The notes beneath the pieces are model-generated. The model had not been told where the DNA came from. It saw only the letters and a program-made list of their open reading frames with translations, and ran no database searches. From Diploptera punctata (lineage: Eukaryota; Arthropoda; Insecta; Blattodea; Blaberidae): a stretch of 64,000 bases of DNA. This document shows positions 19,644 through 38,964 of the stretch, piece by piece. Position numbers and translations under genes: made by a program. How positions within the stretch are numbered: the first letter of the stretch is position 1; the number at the start of each line of letters is the position of its first letter. The stretch spans positions 231,001 to 295,000 of the forward strand of contig JASPKZ010004561.1 in NCBI GenBank assembly GCA_030220185.1. The letters run 5' to 3'.

Positions 19644-20118
19644 CATAAAGAGTGCATATTTTATAAGTTGAGGACGACGGATCTTACCTAAGAAGGTATA
19701 TTTTAACTTATTTTATTTTATGCGTTTCAAAGCTTCTTAGCTAGTACGAGATGTACCAACTGACGATGAAGCTAAGAAAGTTTGAAATATGTCTTACAAG
19801 AAACAACAAATTATGAAGTAAGATGAAGGCAGATGAAACTTGTTTATTAAATAGAACCTCATAATGTTACTTCACAAACGTATTTTCATAACTGTTATTT
19901 GGTGTTTATTGGTTAATAGGATTGTGCCCTAAGAATTTACTTTACTTTTTAATTTCGCTCTCAGAAGATTTGCAAGTGAAGAGTTCAAGAGAATATGATT
20001 TAAGGGGAGATTAAAAGGGAATTTTAGTAAAAAATTCTCAAATTTGTTTTTTTTTTGTACTTTTAAATAGTTTGATATATTCTGCACAAATTGATATAAA
20101 TATTATTGATATATTGAT

Positions 20119-20456
20119 GTCCACCGCTGTGGTCTCGAGGTAGTGTGCGGCCTTGTCACGCAGCGGGCCCGGGTTCGATCCCCGGTCGGGGCAGTTTTTC
20201 TGGGTGAGGTTTTTATCGGGGTTTTTCCTCATCTGTAAGACAAATGTCAGGAAAACTTTAAGGCCCAAACGGTCCTCAAAATCATATGGTCATCATCATC
20301 CTTATTATCATCATCATTATCATCCTTCACCGGTGTGGAAAGCAACGGGAAGCTACCACACCTACAATTCCCTAGTAAAGCTGCAAAGCATAGTATGAAA
20401 ATGCTATGATTGTAGTGAAGGACCTGCCCTTGGACAGAATTAATATGGATGGATGG
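20119..20456 (+). mobile_element. SINE B, full length (tRNA-Asp-like head)
   Basis: The head keeps the tRNA-Asp pattern (anticodon area CTTGTCACGC, B box GGTTCGATCCC). The body has CTGTAAGACAAATGTCAGG and the CATCATC-rich and CACCGGTGTGGAAAG blocks, ending ATGGATGGATGG. Ten more whole or partial copies are in the window. Confidence 0.9.
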
Positions 20457-20740
20457 TATAGAATGATTTTGTTACAATATGTTCTGTTCTTGTTTTGGGG
20501 ACCAAAGTTTGCATTTAATGCTTGAGGCCTAAAATGTTTGGAACTTTAAATAAGGCACTAAGGGTCGAATGTTTGAACGCATTAGACAATAAAAGCCGTT
20601 CTCTGCTGAGAAAGTTTTATCCAAATACATTTTGCTTACTCAGAAATCTATTCATGCGATAATAATTGTAAGCTACCTGACGAGGTACCTGAAGATCATA
20701 GCTCAAGATAGAAACTTATCGTGAAAATCCCGAAGGGAAA
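20457..20740. other. Unassigned sequence
   Basis: No repeat partner, exon border or motif recognised. Confidence 0.4.
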
Positions 20741-20795
20741 CGATGGGAACCGATGGTAACCGATGTAGTTTGAAACCTTTGCAGCTTTATCCAAG

Positions 20796-20981
20796 ATGTC
20801 GGACCTTGAAGACTTCGATCATGTTTTCGGTATACGCGGAGAAGAGGAATTTGATAGAGTCTACCAAAGAATTCAACTGGAAGAACAGGAGAATCGGCAT
20901 ATTGCGCGACGCAGACGTCGTATACGGTTTTATTTGCGGGACGCAAGCGTAAATGCGTTCCTCTATGGCAGACGAAAATAA
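20796..20981 (+). CDS. Hypothetical 61-residue frame, possibly a transposon protein N-terminus
   Basis: Starts MSDLEDFDHVFGIRGEEEF and has an Arg cluster (RRRRRIRFYLRD) before the stop. Acidic start, basic middle. The pattern recalls N-termini of Harbinger-type transposon proteins, but that is only a resemblance. An alternative is the first exon of a host gene, but no donor-linked partner was found. Real coding status is uncertain. Confidence 0.25.
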   Translation: MSDLEDFDHVFGIRGEEEFDRVYQRIQLEEQENRHIARRRRRIRFYLRDASVNAFLYGRRK

Positions 20982-21059
20982 CGGAAGTGGTTTTATCGCT
21001 GAGAATTCTGGGTAATTCGTTGCCAATATTACGAAAACGTCAACATTCATGCATGACCG

Positions 21060-21636
21060 GTAAGTCGGCCGTTAATTCGATCTCAGCACTTGCTCACGGT
21101 GTCAGCTCACCAGTGATTGGAAGTAATTTGAGTAGAGACTAATGTATTTGCATGCGGCCCTAAGTAATCTACAATTGTCAGAAAATTGCCATAATGTTAA
21201 CTGAGGGTCAGAAGTTTTGCCGTAAATTACAATATCAGCTAATAAAAATTAGGCTAATTTTGTAAAGTACAAAAAAATTAGATTTGCAGAGAATTTAAAT
21301 GATATCTGACTGTTGAGCAACTAGGCACTGCTAAATTTTATTCTGGTGATCAATTGAACAAACAAATTAAAATATAAGACTGACAAACACACTTATATTT
21401 TGGATGTCAAGGTCATAAAGAAACCATGATTTGTCACTGAGTGGGTCATGATAAAAATAACTTTATATGAATAAAGTATGATTTCAATAAACAAGTCAAA
21501 ATCTTATCATTCTACTCCTTGTCCAAAATAACTCTGTAAGCTAAAAGAGGATGATGGGAGGAAACCAGGACAATCACTGCAAAAATATTAATATATTCAT
21601 AACACTTCAGTTCAGTGGCGTGCATTCAACCCCAGC
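21060..21636. other. Unassigned intergenic sequence
   Basis: AT-rich; nothing recognised on either strand. Confidence 0.4.
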
Positions 21637-21648
21637 TACCACAGCACT

Positions 21649-22358
21649 TAAATTATTGTAAATCAATGGTAAAGAGAAAAATGTTTGCATGAACCGGGAA
21701 TCGAACCCCGAACCTTTAGCTTTCCGAGCTAATGCTCAGACCACCGAGCTAATCCAGGCTTCATTCCCATCTTGCTTGGATGGGAGCTAATCCAGGCTTC
21801 ATTCCCATCTTGCTTGGATGGGAATGAAGCCTGGATTAGCTCGGTGCTCTGAGCATTAGCTCGTAAACCGAGCTAAGTTCGGGGTTCGATTTCCGGTTCA
21901 GACAAAAAATGTTCTCTTTAACACAATTGATTTACTAATATTTTGTGTTTATTAATTTTACTTATTTTCTATTCATAGTAAATAGCTCTTAGCTTCCCAA
22001 TATTAATTTAATAAATACATGCTATAGCTGTGTGTAGTCCTTCCATGTCTTACTCAGAATCGAAAGCCATTCATTGTGTAATTTGGTGTGAATGATGCAG
22101 TCATTGCAAGTGAATGTGGGGCCAGTAGAGAAAAGTTAAAAGGGAAGGGATTCTTGCTTGGATGGAAATGAAGCCTGGATTAGCTCTAAGTGTTCTAGAG
22201 CCATTAGCAACGGAGAAGCTAAAAAGTTCGGGGTTTTCGCATTCCCGGTTCAGGCAACAATCGTTCTCTTTACCATTGATTTACAATAATTTAATTGTGT
22301 TTATTAATTTACTTATTTCTATCATAGTAATAGCTTTAGCTTCCCAATATTAATTTAA
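21649..22358 (+). mobile_element. Composite tRNA-Lys-like SINE with fully inverted head, 12-bp TSD
   Basis: Flanked by TACCACAGCACT at 21637-21648 and 22359-22370. Order: inverted body start and complete inverted tRNA-like head; a short repeated spacer (TTCCCATCTTGCTTGGATGG type, twice); forward head plus body; a second, more mutated forward head plus body. Same plan as 14557-15075 but with more of the head in the inverted part. Confidence 0.85.
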
Positions 22359-22431
22359 TACCACAGCACTGTTGGAGTAATTAGTATGCTAACAATTTTG
22401 TATTAAAATAAAATAATATCATCATCCGGTA

Positions 22432-22640
22432 TCATGGCAGCTGCCGCCATCTTCTGGAAACCAAACGCCATTCCTCTCTGTCTATCCACTGATCTCTTCC
22501 AATCCTCTGATATTGATAGCTGCTTGTACCTCTTCTATCCAAGTTTTCTTCAGTCTTCCTCTCTTCCTCCTTTCCATTGGAATCCATCCAAAAACAAGTT
22601 AAGGCAATCTTTGCTCTGACATTCTTTTGACATTGCCATA
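22432..22640 (-). pseudogene. LINE ORF2 C-terminal fragment
   Basis: Minus frame ends with RRGTSSY and WIDREEWRLVSRRWRQLP, the usual 'D...W...V..' tail of a LINE protein. Short and isolated. Confidence 0.5.
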
Positions 22641-22786
22641 CCACTGCAATCTTTTCTTTTCTATAATGTCTATGATGTCCAGCTCCTCTTGTACACCCAT
22701 AATTTTCCGGAGGTCAAATAGTCCCCCATTCGGTTCTCCGGGCGGGGACTACTTCAGGGAACACATGCCAAAGGCTCAAACACAGG

Positions 22787-23615
22787 GACATGTTCCTAGG
22801 AACATGGAATGTTAGGACTTTATACAATAGCGGGACACTAGAGATATTAACGCGGGAATTAGATAAATCGCCCTTGGATATAGTCACTTTACAGGAAGTT
22901 AGGTGGCCAGGAGAAGGTAGTCAGGAATCAGGAAGCTTTGCATTATACTACGGGGGTGCAGAAGACCTGCATTTGGAACGGGTTTTTTAGTCAGAAGGAG
23001 GATCCTATCCGCTATCCGAGATATTAAGTTTGTTAGTGATAGGATATGATACATAATTCTTCTTCTTCTTCTTCCTTCCAAGTATTAGGCCAAGGCCTGT
23101 TACGATCCTATAGAAAATTTTCCCTCCAGCGTTTGCGGGAAATTCTCGTATAAGACTTGAAAGCATAATAATAGTCCCTTCGATTGGTTGCTGGCCAAAG
23201 GAAGGCAAGACCAGTGATGGGGCTGCCATCTTATAGCCTCTGGTCAGGCTTTTCTGGAGAAGAAAAGAAAATAAAGGAAAGAAGAAATGTAAGAAAGGAA
23301 AGACTCCCTAGCCCTCGGATGCCCTAATAGCGTCGGTGTAAAAAAAAAACAAGAGTTAACCAAGAGAGGTTAGATAGTAAAGTTAAAAGAGTGCAAAACA
23401 CAAGTAAGTGGAAGAAATGTTTTGCACAGCTTGGGCACCTTGTGGTCGCCATCCACATATCCCCTAGATGAGGACCCCTGAGCTAAAGGATAAACAACAT
23501 GATTTTATAATTGTAAATGTACATGCCCCCACAGAAGATGAAGATGGCATGGAGAGCTTATGTCCGCGAGGCCACGAACCTACGGGTTCGATAGTGCCAG
23601 TGAGAAAGTGAGTAA
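22787..23615 (+). pseudogene. LINE family 1, internally deleted (endonuclease piece joined to 3' end)
   Basis: Frame at 22790 reads FLGTWNVRTLYNSG, LDIVTLQEVRWPGEGS and LYYGG, the start of an AP-type endonuclease. At about 23485 it resumes with DFIIVNVHAPTEDED, another endonuclease motif. That is followed directly by the family 1 3' terminus (GAGCTTATGTCCGCG, GGGTTCGATAGTGCCAGTGAG). The whole RT is missing. 23050-23460 is an insert of unrelated sequence. Confidence 0.75.
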
Positions 23616-24048
23616 GTAAGAAGTCTATAATACCTATTCTAAAACACACGATATCAGCCCATTGTGTTTTGATCTTCAAACTTATTTTACATCAAAATGT
23701 TACGTTTTCGGACATGGGTTCCTTATCAAAATTGTATCTACTAAGTCCCCTCGTCAAACCCCTAGAAGTCTGTAATACTTATTGTGAATCACCCTGTTTT
23801 GCAGAATCCTATGTATTATTATGAAATGTGACTTGGTTTTGTCAGGCTACGTGACTGACGTCAGTGCTTATTGTTTCCAGACGACTTCCTTCCGTAGTTG
23901 CAAGTTCATTTGCGGTACAATGACTAGAATTTTACAGATTACTAATAAATCAAAGTTCACAATAAATTTATCTACACAAATTCATTTCCAGTGTCGTTAA
24001 ATGTGTTTATCTTCTTTTATCGGCAGAATTTAAGATCTACGTTATATA
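23616..24048. other. Unassigned sequence
   Basis: No gene, repeat partner or motif recognised. Confidence 0.35.
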
Positions 24049-25591
24049 CAGAGTGAGTCAGGAGGAAAGGTTCATGCTTTTAGGAGTGATAGTACTGGTG
24101 ATTCTGAACAAAAAACTTCTAATATACACATGGCTTTTTCATAACCGTTTCAGAGTAATTTAATGAAAACAACGAGGAACCGGAAAAGTGCAGGTGATAG
24201 TAAATCAAGATACTGTTATCTTAGTATTGTTTAATTGTTTAAGTTTCCTCACAAAATATGTCCAAACACTCCACCGCCAACTTCACTGCATTTTGATGCT
24301 CTTGTTCACAATTGAAATACAATAGGAATCATTGCTTGACCTCCGAGGTCATCCGAACCCCTTTAGATTATTGTTTGGGAGGGGTGGCTTAAGATTGAAG
24401 TCTTTAAGAACAGAGAGGCCACAAGAGAGGAACTTCTCACTAGTATTTTACAAGCTTGGGCTCAAGTAAAGGAATGTACGAATGAGCTGAGATCAGCAAC
24501 TTAACAGCTGTCTGCAAGAGCAGCAAAATGCATTGAAGTTGGCGGTGGAGTGTTTGAATATATTTTGTGAGAAAACGTACACTATCTATCTACGGGTTTT
24601 TACAGCTGCTGCCGTCTTCCCGTGCCAAACCTCCAAAGCCTACGATCTTGGGCATCTTCAATGCTTAGCCCTCTTTAGATTATTGTTTGGGAGGGGTGGC
24701 TTAAGATTGAAGTCTTTAAGAACAGAGAGGCCACAAGAGAGGAACTTCTCACTAGTATTTTACAAGCTTGGGCTCAAGTAAAAGAATGTACGAATGAGCT
24801 GAGATCAGCAACTTAACAGCTGTCTACAAGAGCAGCAAAATGCATTGAAGTTGGCGGTGGAGTGTTTGAATATATTTTGTGAGAAAACGTAAACTATCTA
24901 TCTACGGGTTTTTACAGCTGCTGCCGTCTTCCCGTGCCAAACCTCCAAAGCCTACGATCTTGGGCATCTTCAATGCTTAGCCCTCTTGCTTACATTAATG
25001 TCTTCAAGTTTTCCTTCCATGTTAACTTTGGTCTCCCTCTTTTCTTCTTTCTGGTCGGATGCCATTGATACAATTGCTTTGGCCATCGCTCATCTTCCAT
25101 TCTTAAAACATACCCTAACCACTTTAATTCCTTCTCCTCAATTCTTTCAATTATGCTTTATTCTGCTTCCATTATGTTTGTAATTTCCTTATTTGTGACA
25201 TGTTCTAATTTTGACTTTCTGGCACTTCTGCGTAAATAATCAATTTCTAGAGCAATTAGTCTATTCTTGTAGTACTTATTGATTGTCCATACCTCACTTC
25301 CATACATTGTAACAGATTCCACCAATGTTTTACCAATATATTTTTTGTGTCTTTCCAAATATGCTTATCCCACCATATGGAAGAAAACGTACACAATTAA
25401 ACAAATCTTAAGATACCGGTAACAGTATCCTGATTTACTGGCCACCTGCACTTTTCCTGTTCATCGATATATTCATTAAATTACTCTGAAACGGTTAAGA
25501 AAAGGCCGTATGTATATTAGAAGTTTTTTTGTTCAGAATCACCACTACTGTCACCCCTCAAAGCATGTACCTTTCCTCCTGACTCACTCTG
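24049..25591. mobile_element. Mariner-type element with about 210-bp inverted ends, non-coding
   Basis: Ends CAGAGTGAGTCAGGAGGAAAGG (left, read inward) and its near-complement at 25570-25591, each bordered outside by TA. Inverted homology runs on for about 210 bp. Inside are two tandem copies of a 310-bp segment (24361-24670 and 24671-24984, starting CTTTAGATTATTGTTTGGG) and a LINE tail fragment. No transposase frame survives. Confidence 0.75.
24975..25380 (-). pseudogene. LINE RT tail fragment inside the mariner-type element
   Basis: Minus frame has GKTLVESVTMYGSEVWTIN, IALEIDYLRRSARKSKLEHV, then the decayed K.RGRPK-type tail. Captured or inserted in the element above. Confidence 0.65.
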
Positions 25592-26150
25592 TATACATAT
25601 AAAATTTATCATTTTTATTTAAATAATTTGTTAGATGTGGCGCCCAAAGTTTTATGAAAACATTTTCCTGAATGTGAGTTGTTGCACATCTGTACTGACC
25701 TTCATGGCTAGTTTCAAGAATTAGGCTACTTTCAAATTAAAATATCATTAAAGTATCTTAAAATATTTTTTCTTCTTTATTAGGAATTTATCTACAAAAA
25801 AGTAGTTTTTCTAAAACCCATTGTAAATTTTACTCCTCCATAAATTTCTATTCTCTGCATCGCTCTGTGTTAATCCTCTCGACATCATACTCCTATGCAC
25901 TCTTTGAACCCACTGTTCTATTGGTCTCCCCTTTCTTCTGTTGCCCTCCGTTTCAAATTTTAATATCATCTTAGGTATCCTATCATCTGATATGCTCTTT
26001 ACTTGGCCAAACCAATTCAGTCTTCTTCCTTCAATAATAATTTCTTGTATCTTGTATCTTGTAAGCCCATGTTTCCCTTAACAGAGATTTAGGCGATCTT
26101 CCCCTACAGGGAAGAATTTGAACCATACTAATTTAGTTACACTTGTTTTC
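25592..26150. other. Unassigned, with a possible decayed LINE tail
   Basis: 25840-26060 (minus) has traces of a LINE C-terminus (GHVKS-like, RRG-rich words) but no open frame worth calling. Confidence 0.3.
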
Positions 26151-26159
26151 GTATAGATG

Positions 26160-26452
26160 TCATTTGAGTGGTCCGTGGTCAGCGTTCCGCCTCATACTGA
26201 CATCTAGGAAAAACCAAGGTAGTACTAGGACGGGAAAATTAGGTAAATTTTACTTAAGAGGCCTTTCATTCAGACTTAAGGATCTTTTACGAGCCTGAAA
26301 ATCTTCAGACTCGGGACCCACGGCTTAAAGCCCCTCCCGGAGGACTTGCTCCTTGGATTTATCCGTCCTAAAAAATCCATCGACCCCGGCCGGGTATGAA
26401 CCCGTGACCCTCGGGACTAGAGGCAAGGAGCATAACCACTAGTCCACCGCTA
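26160..26452 (-). mobile_element. SINE D (tRNA-headed)
   Basis: Minus strand begins GCGGTGGACTAGTGGTTATG (A box) and has B box GGTTCATACCC about 50 bp on, then a body rich in GGGACCC and CTTAAG words. A single copy in the window. tRNA parent not assigned. Confidence 0.6.
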
Positions 26453-26703
26453 ATTTAACAATAAATAAAAAATTTCTAGCCTAAAAATCTAGCCATAATG
26501 AACCTGGAATATATCAATTAATCTTACTTTAGATAATTTTTTGGCCTCCAAGTTTTGTTACCGAATGTATTGAGAATGTAGAATCCGAGACTCGCGTTCT
26601 CTTTATAAAGTTTCATTAGGCCTAAAACAAAAACAAGTCAGTTGCTGCTACAAACAGTTGGAGTATACATCACCGTACACAACAACGAGTAGCGGAATCT
26701 CAA

Positions 26704-26742
26704 CCTGCAGAAGATGGAAGGTAACTTCCGAAAGCGCTCCAA
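26704..26742 (+). ncRNA. Hammerhead-ribozyme-like motif, U4 replaced by A
   Basis: CAGAAGA (26708-26714), extra T, helix II GGAAG/CTTCC with loop GTAA, GAAA, helix III palindrome AGCGCT (26733-26738), cleavage base C. Helix I has two pairs. The A at position 4 probably inactivates it. The following body (GAGGACGACGGCACC) is related to the element at 18969-19719. Confidence 0.45.
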
Positions 26743-26876
26743 TTAATTTTATATAGGCCTACAATATATTAACAAAGTTGAGGACGACGGCACCTACCAA
26801 CAGGTACAATTTAATTTTTAACTTTCATCATATGACTTCACCTCAACGGAATTTGATATGAATTTTACTAGTATTG

Positions 26877-27718
26877 GAAGCTGTTAGTTTATGCTGATGA
26901 TGTAGTACTACTGGCCGATAGCGAGGAGATACTAAAGGCCAACACGCACACACTATTGAGTAACACTAAGAAATTAGGACTGGAAGTAAATATCAGTAAA
27001 ACTAAATATATGGTCACACGTAGAAATACATTATATAATGGAAATGGACAGCTAATGACAAATGAGGGAAATTTTGAGGAATTGGCTGAATTCAAATACC
27101 TAGGAACAATAATCACAAATAGGAATGAGATGCACAAAGAAATTAAACATAGGCTCAATTCTGGAAATGCGTGCTATTATGCATTACAGAGAACTTTTGA
27201 TGTCCCAACTCCTTTCAAAAAACGTTAAGCTGAAAATATATAAAATTATTATTCTACCAGTTATATTATATGGATGCGAAACATGGACTCTTACTTTAAG
27301 GGAGAAAAGGAGATTACGAGTATTTGAGAATAAAGTTCTTAGGAAAATTTTTGGACCAAAGAGAGATGAAGAGACAGGTGAATGGAGAAGACTACATAAC
27401 AATGAACTACATGGTCTTTATAGGAAGCCAGATATAATAAGAACAGTTAACTCACGTAGACTGCGATGGGCAGGACATGTTGCGCGTATGGGGAATGAAA
27501 GACTTGCATGGAAGCTTCTTGTAGGAAAGCCAGAGGAAAAACGCCCAGTTGGTAGACCAAGAATGAGGTGGGAGAACAACATTAACTATGATTTGAGGGA
27601 AGTAGATTATACAGGGGATGATTGGAAAGCATTAGCTCAGGATAGGGATGCATGAAGAGCTTATGTCCGCGCGGCCATGAACCTTCGGGTTCGATAGTGC
27701 CAGTGAGTAAGTAAGTAA
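26877..27718 (+). pseudogene. LINE family 1 RT C-terminal half and 3' end
   Basis: Reads VYADDVVLLADSEEI (RT active site), then NTKKLGLEVNISKTK, EFKYLGTIITN; a frameshift near 27190; then VILYGCETWTLTLRE, RRLRWAGHVARMGNER, RPVGRPRMRWENN. Ends with the family 3' terminus and an AGTA-type tail. 5'-truncated. The short microsatellite tail would fit an RTE-like LINE; the clade is not proven. Confidence 0.9.
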
Positions 27719-28066
27719 GTATTGATTTATTCACATGTCGGTGAAAGTTGTATCCGTATTCTAGATATAGGCGTTGTACTATTCCATTTTGCGAGCATTT
27801 CATAGTGCCGTGAAATCAGACGTATGGAATAGAACTGATAAGGTGAGTAGACGACCAAATATCGGATGGGAGTAGCTTGCACATCCTTGTCATGAGTTGT
27901 GTAATACCTGCAGTCTCTATTCCAATGATATGAATTGACACGTCAATTTAACAAGATGAGATTCATTTTTAGAATTATAATTTATTAGGGGATTTCTTTA
28001 CATTTCTATGGATGTAAATCTTCATGGGATTTCCTATTTGTTAACTTCCCGCGCATCAATTTTTAC

Positions 28067-28073
28067 ATAAATA
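28067..28073 (+). promoter_or_regulatory. Possible TATA element of Kazal gene 1
   Basis: ATAAATA about 49 bp upstream of the start codon. Spacing would put the transcription start near 28095. Weak, offered by position only. Confidence 0.25.
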
Positions 28074-28121
28074 CCACAAACTCATCTCCAGAAACATTAC
28101 TCTCTTGTTCGACATCCAACA

Positions 28122-36624
<8,503 letters not shown>

Positions 36625-37009
36625 ACTGGAAAATGAACATTTCGTCACTCCATCATTCTCTCTAATTAATCATCCATTAACATACCAGCAGTTACAATAA
36701 AAATTATTGACCATCAATGATACTGAAGCTATGAAGACTTCTTGAAGTCTGAATTTTATTCACACACATAATCCCCCAAAATGAAAGAAATTTAAGAAAT
36801 GTACATCTAGAGATCACTTCATTAAATATTATATAACATGCTTTATGTGTTACGTAACAATTTGTTTGTATTTATGTATTTATTTAATTTATTTCTAGAG
36901 TTACATTAAAAATAAATTATATTTTTAAATGCAAAATAATTTTAACTTAATAGACCTGTGTTCTATTCCTTTTTAACATAATTCTTTAAAATCTTCAGTT
37001 GAAGTTAGT

Positions 37010-37325
37010 ACACCATCCATAGTAATTCTGCCCAAGGGCAGGTCCTTCACTGCAATCATAGCATTTTCATGCTAAGTTTGCAGCTTTACTAGGGAATTGT
37101 TGGTATGGTAGCTTCCCGTTACTTTCCACACCGGTGAAGGATGATGATGATGGCCATATGATTTCGGGGACCGTTTGGGCCTTAAAGTTTTCCTGACATT
37201 TGTCTTACAGGTGAGGAAAAACCCCGGTAAAAACCTCACCCAGAAAAACTGCCTCGACCGGGGATCGAACCCGGGCCCGCTGCGTGACAAGGCAGCACGC
37301 TACCTCGAGACCACAGCGGTGGACA
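37010..37325 (-). mobile_element. SINE B, full length, reverse
   Basis: Head at the right (complement of GGTTCGATCCCCGGTCG), tail CCATCCATAG at the left. Flanks AGTTAGTACA and AGTTAGTATA look like an imperfect target-site duplication. Confidence 0.9.
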
Positions 37326-37395
37326 GTTAGTATACAAGCCTATATAATTTTATCTGCTATTCTTATTTATGATTTCAATAAATAATAGTTTTAAC

Positions 37396-37870
37396 ACAAC
37401 TAAAACAACACGCTTTATTAGAAAACCGAACTAAAAATGAAAAATAATTTTAATTTCCAACACGCTTGGGATAAAATTAAAGTGGTCAACAAAAAAATCA
37501 TCTCCAACACATCTAAAACAAAACTAGAGTTTCTACAAAAAAAAATAATTTTACCATCAAAAGCGTGGGGTGCTTTTTATGCTTTTTACGTTTTCTTCTT
37601 AGATACTTTAATTTTACCAATATCTGTTTATTATCGAATATATTAATTGATATAGAGCACCACACGCTTTTGATGGTAAAATTATATGTTTTTTGTAGAT
37701 AACTCTAGTTTTATTCTAGATGTGTTGGAGATGATTTTTTTGTTGACCACTTTAATTTTATCCCAAGCGTGTTGGAAATTAAAATTATTTTTAATTTTTT
37801 GGTTCGGTTTTCTAATAAAGCGTGTTGTTTTAGTTTTTTTACTATTATTTATTTTTTATTTTTGGTTTTC
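37396..37870. repeat. Fold-back Y1 (tRNA-Tyr-associated)
   Basis: Arms about 37396-37575 and 37655-37870 share CACGCTTTATTAGAAAACCG and TCCAACACGCTTGGGAT. The loop has ACCAATATCTGTTTATTA. Same fold-back at 38240-38740 and 40385-40800. Confidence 0.9.
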
Positions 37871-37924
37871 TAAAAATGTAAATATCTTTAAATTCGATTC
37901 TATTGTAGTATGAGCTTCTAGAAA

Positions 37925-38015
37925 AAATCCTCCGGGCCGGATTTGTACCAGCGACCTATGGATTACTGAAAATATATACCACTACAGTCCACCGCTCTAT
38001 CAACTGACGGACTAA
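37925..38015 (-). mobile_element. tRNA-Tyr-like SINE head with intron-like insert, copy 1
   Basis: Minus strand: GATAGAGCGGTGGACTGTAG, a stretch TGGTATATATTTTCAGTA, then ATCCATAGGTCGCTGG and the T-arm. GTA lies at the anticodon position, and the insert sits one base 3' of it as in nuclear tRNA-Tyr genes. The acceptor stem is not paired, so it is not a working tRNA. Confidence 0.75.
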
Positions 38016-38239
38016 AAAGTCGATACGTCAGCAACCTATTATACCGGTCTTTATTTTTTTCATGTACTGATGATCCTGGCCAAGATCTTAGAAAAGAAAT
38101 ATGAAATTATTTTACTGTCATTTGTCCTTTACAAGTATACAAAGTTTCAAGTCGATCCAATGTTTTTAAGTGGGTGAAAATCGTGTTGAAAGATTCCGTT
38201 ACATAGATAGATACAGCTCAAGCTAGTACGAGTATAAAT

Positions 38240-38740
38240 AATAGTTTTAAAAAACTAAAACAACACGCTTTATTAGAAAACCGAACTCAAAAATGAAAAA
38301 TAATTTGAATTTCCAACACGCTTGGGATAAAATAAAGTGGTCAACAAAAAAATCATCTCCAACACATATAGATTAAAATTAGAGTTATCAACAAAAAGAA
38401 AATAATTTTGCCATCAAAAGCGTGGGGTGCGCTATATCAATTAGGCCCTAATATATTTCATAATAAACAGATATTGGTAAAAGTAAGCTTTCTAAGAAGA
38501 AAATGTAAAAATCATAAAAAGCACCCCACGCTTTTGATGGTAAAATTATTTTCTTTTTGTTGATAACTCTAATTTTTATTCTATATGTGTTCGAGATGAC
38601 TTTTTTGTTGACCACTTTATTTTATCCCAAGCGTATTGGATATTGACATTATTTTTCATTTTTTTAGTTCGATTTTCTAATAAAGCGTGTTCTTTTAGTT
38701 TTTTAAAACTATTATTTATTTTTTATTTTTTAGTTTTAAT
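38240..38740. repeat. Fold-back Y2
   Basis: Second copy of the Y1 fold-back; arms 38240-38440 and 38500-38740. Confidence 0.9.
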
Positions 38741-38824
38741 ATTTTAGAGATTAAGATAAAAATGTAAGTATATTTAAATTCGATACTATTGTACTATGAG
38801 CTAAAAGTAATACTCTTCTACAAA

Positions 38825-38930
38825 AAACCCTCCCAGCCGGATTCGAACCAGCGACGTATGGATTACTGAAATTATGTACAACTAAGAGTTCACTGCTCTA
38901 CCAACTGAGCTCTTACAACGATTGACTAAG
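38825..38930 (-). mobile_element. tRNA-Tyr-like head with intron-like insert, copy 2
   Basis: Minus strand: GAGCTCAGTTGGTAGAGC, insert ending AATTTCAGTA, then ATCCATACGTCGCTGGTTCG. The anticodon region is mutated. Confidence 0.7.
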
Positions 38931-38964
38931 AACTCGACAAGTCCGCAACCTATTACACCAGTTT

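Larger units (their letters stand above)
18969..19719. mobile_element. Hammerhead fold-back with two intact cores; 12-bp TSD (one mismatch)
   Basis: Flanks ATGCATTTCAAA (18957-18968) and ATGCGTTTCAAA (19720-19731). Arms share ATACCTTCTTAGGTAAGA and complement, and run inward to a loop near 19540-19560. Both arms carry a hammerhead-like motif. A SINE A copy sits inside the left arm. Confidence 0.8.
18903..19860. repeat. Outer fold-back, split by the fold-back at 18969-19719
   Basis: The left arm (about 18903-18968) and right arm (about 19732-19830) share CATCTTAC near their ends and TTTCTTGTAAGA. The body after 19800 carries AGAACCTCATAATGTTA, the family block. The right arm has a weak hammerhead-like core at 19757-19795 (CTGACGA, GAAA) with poorly paired helices. 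Confidence 0.65.

Noticed and set aside
27125..27655. Active LINE gene
   Set aside because: Only the C-terminal part is open; a frameshift near 27190 separates it from the active site, and there is no endonuclease.
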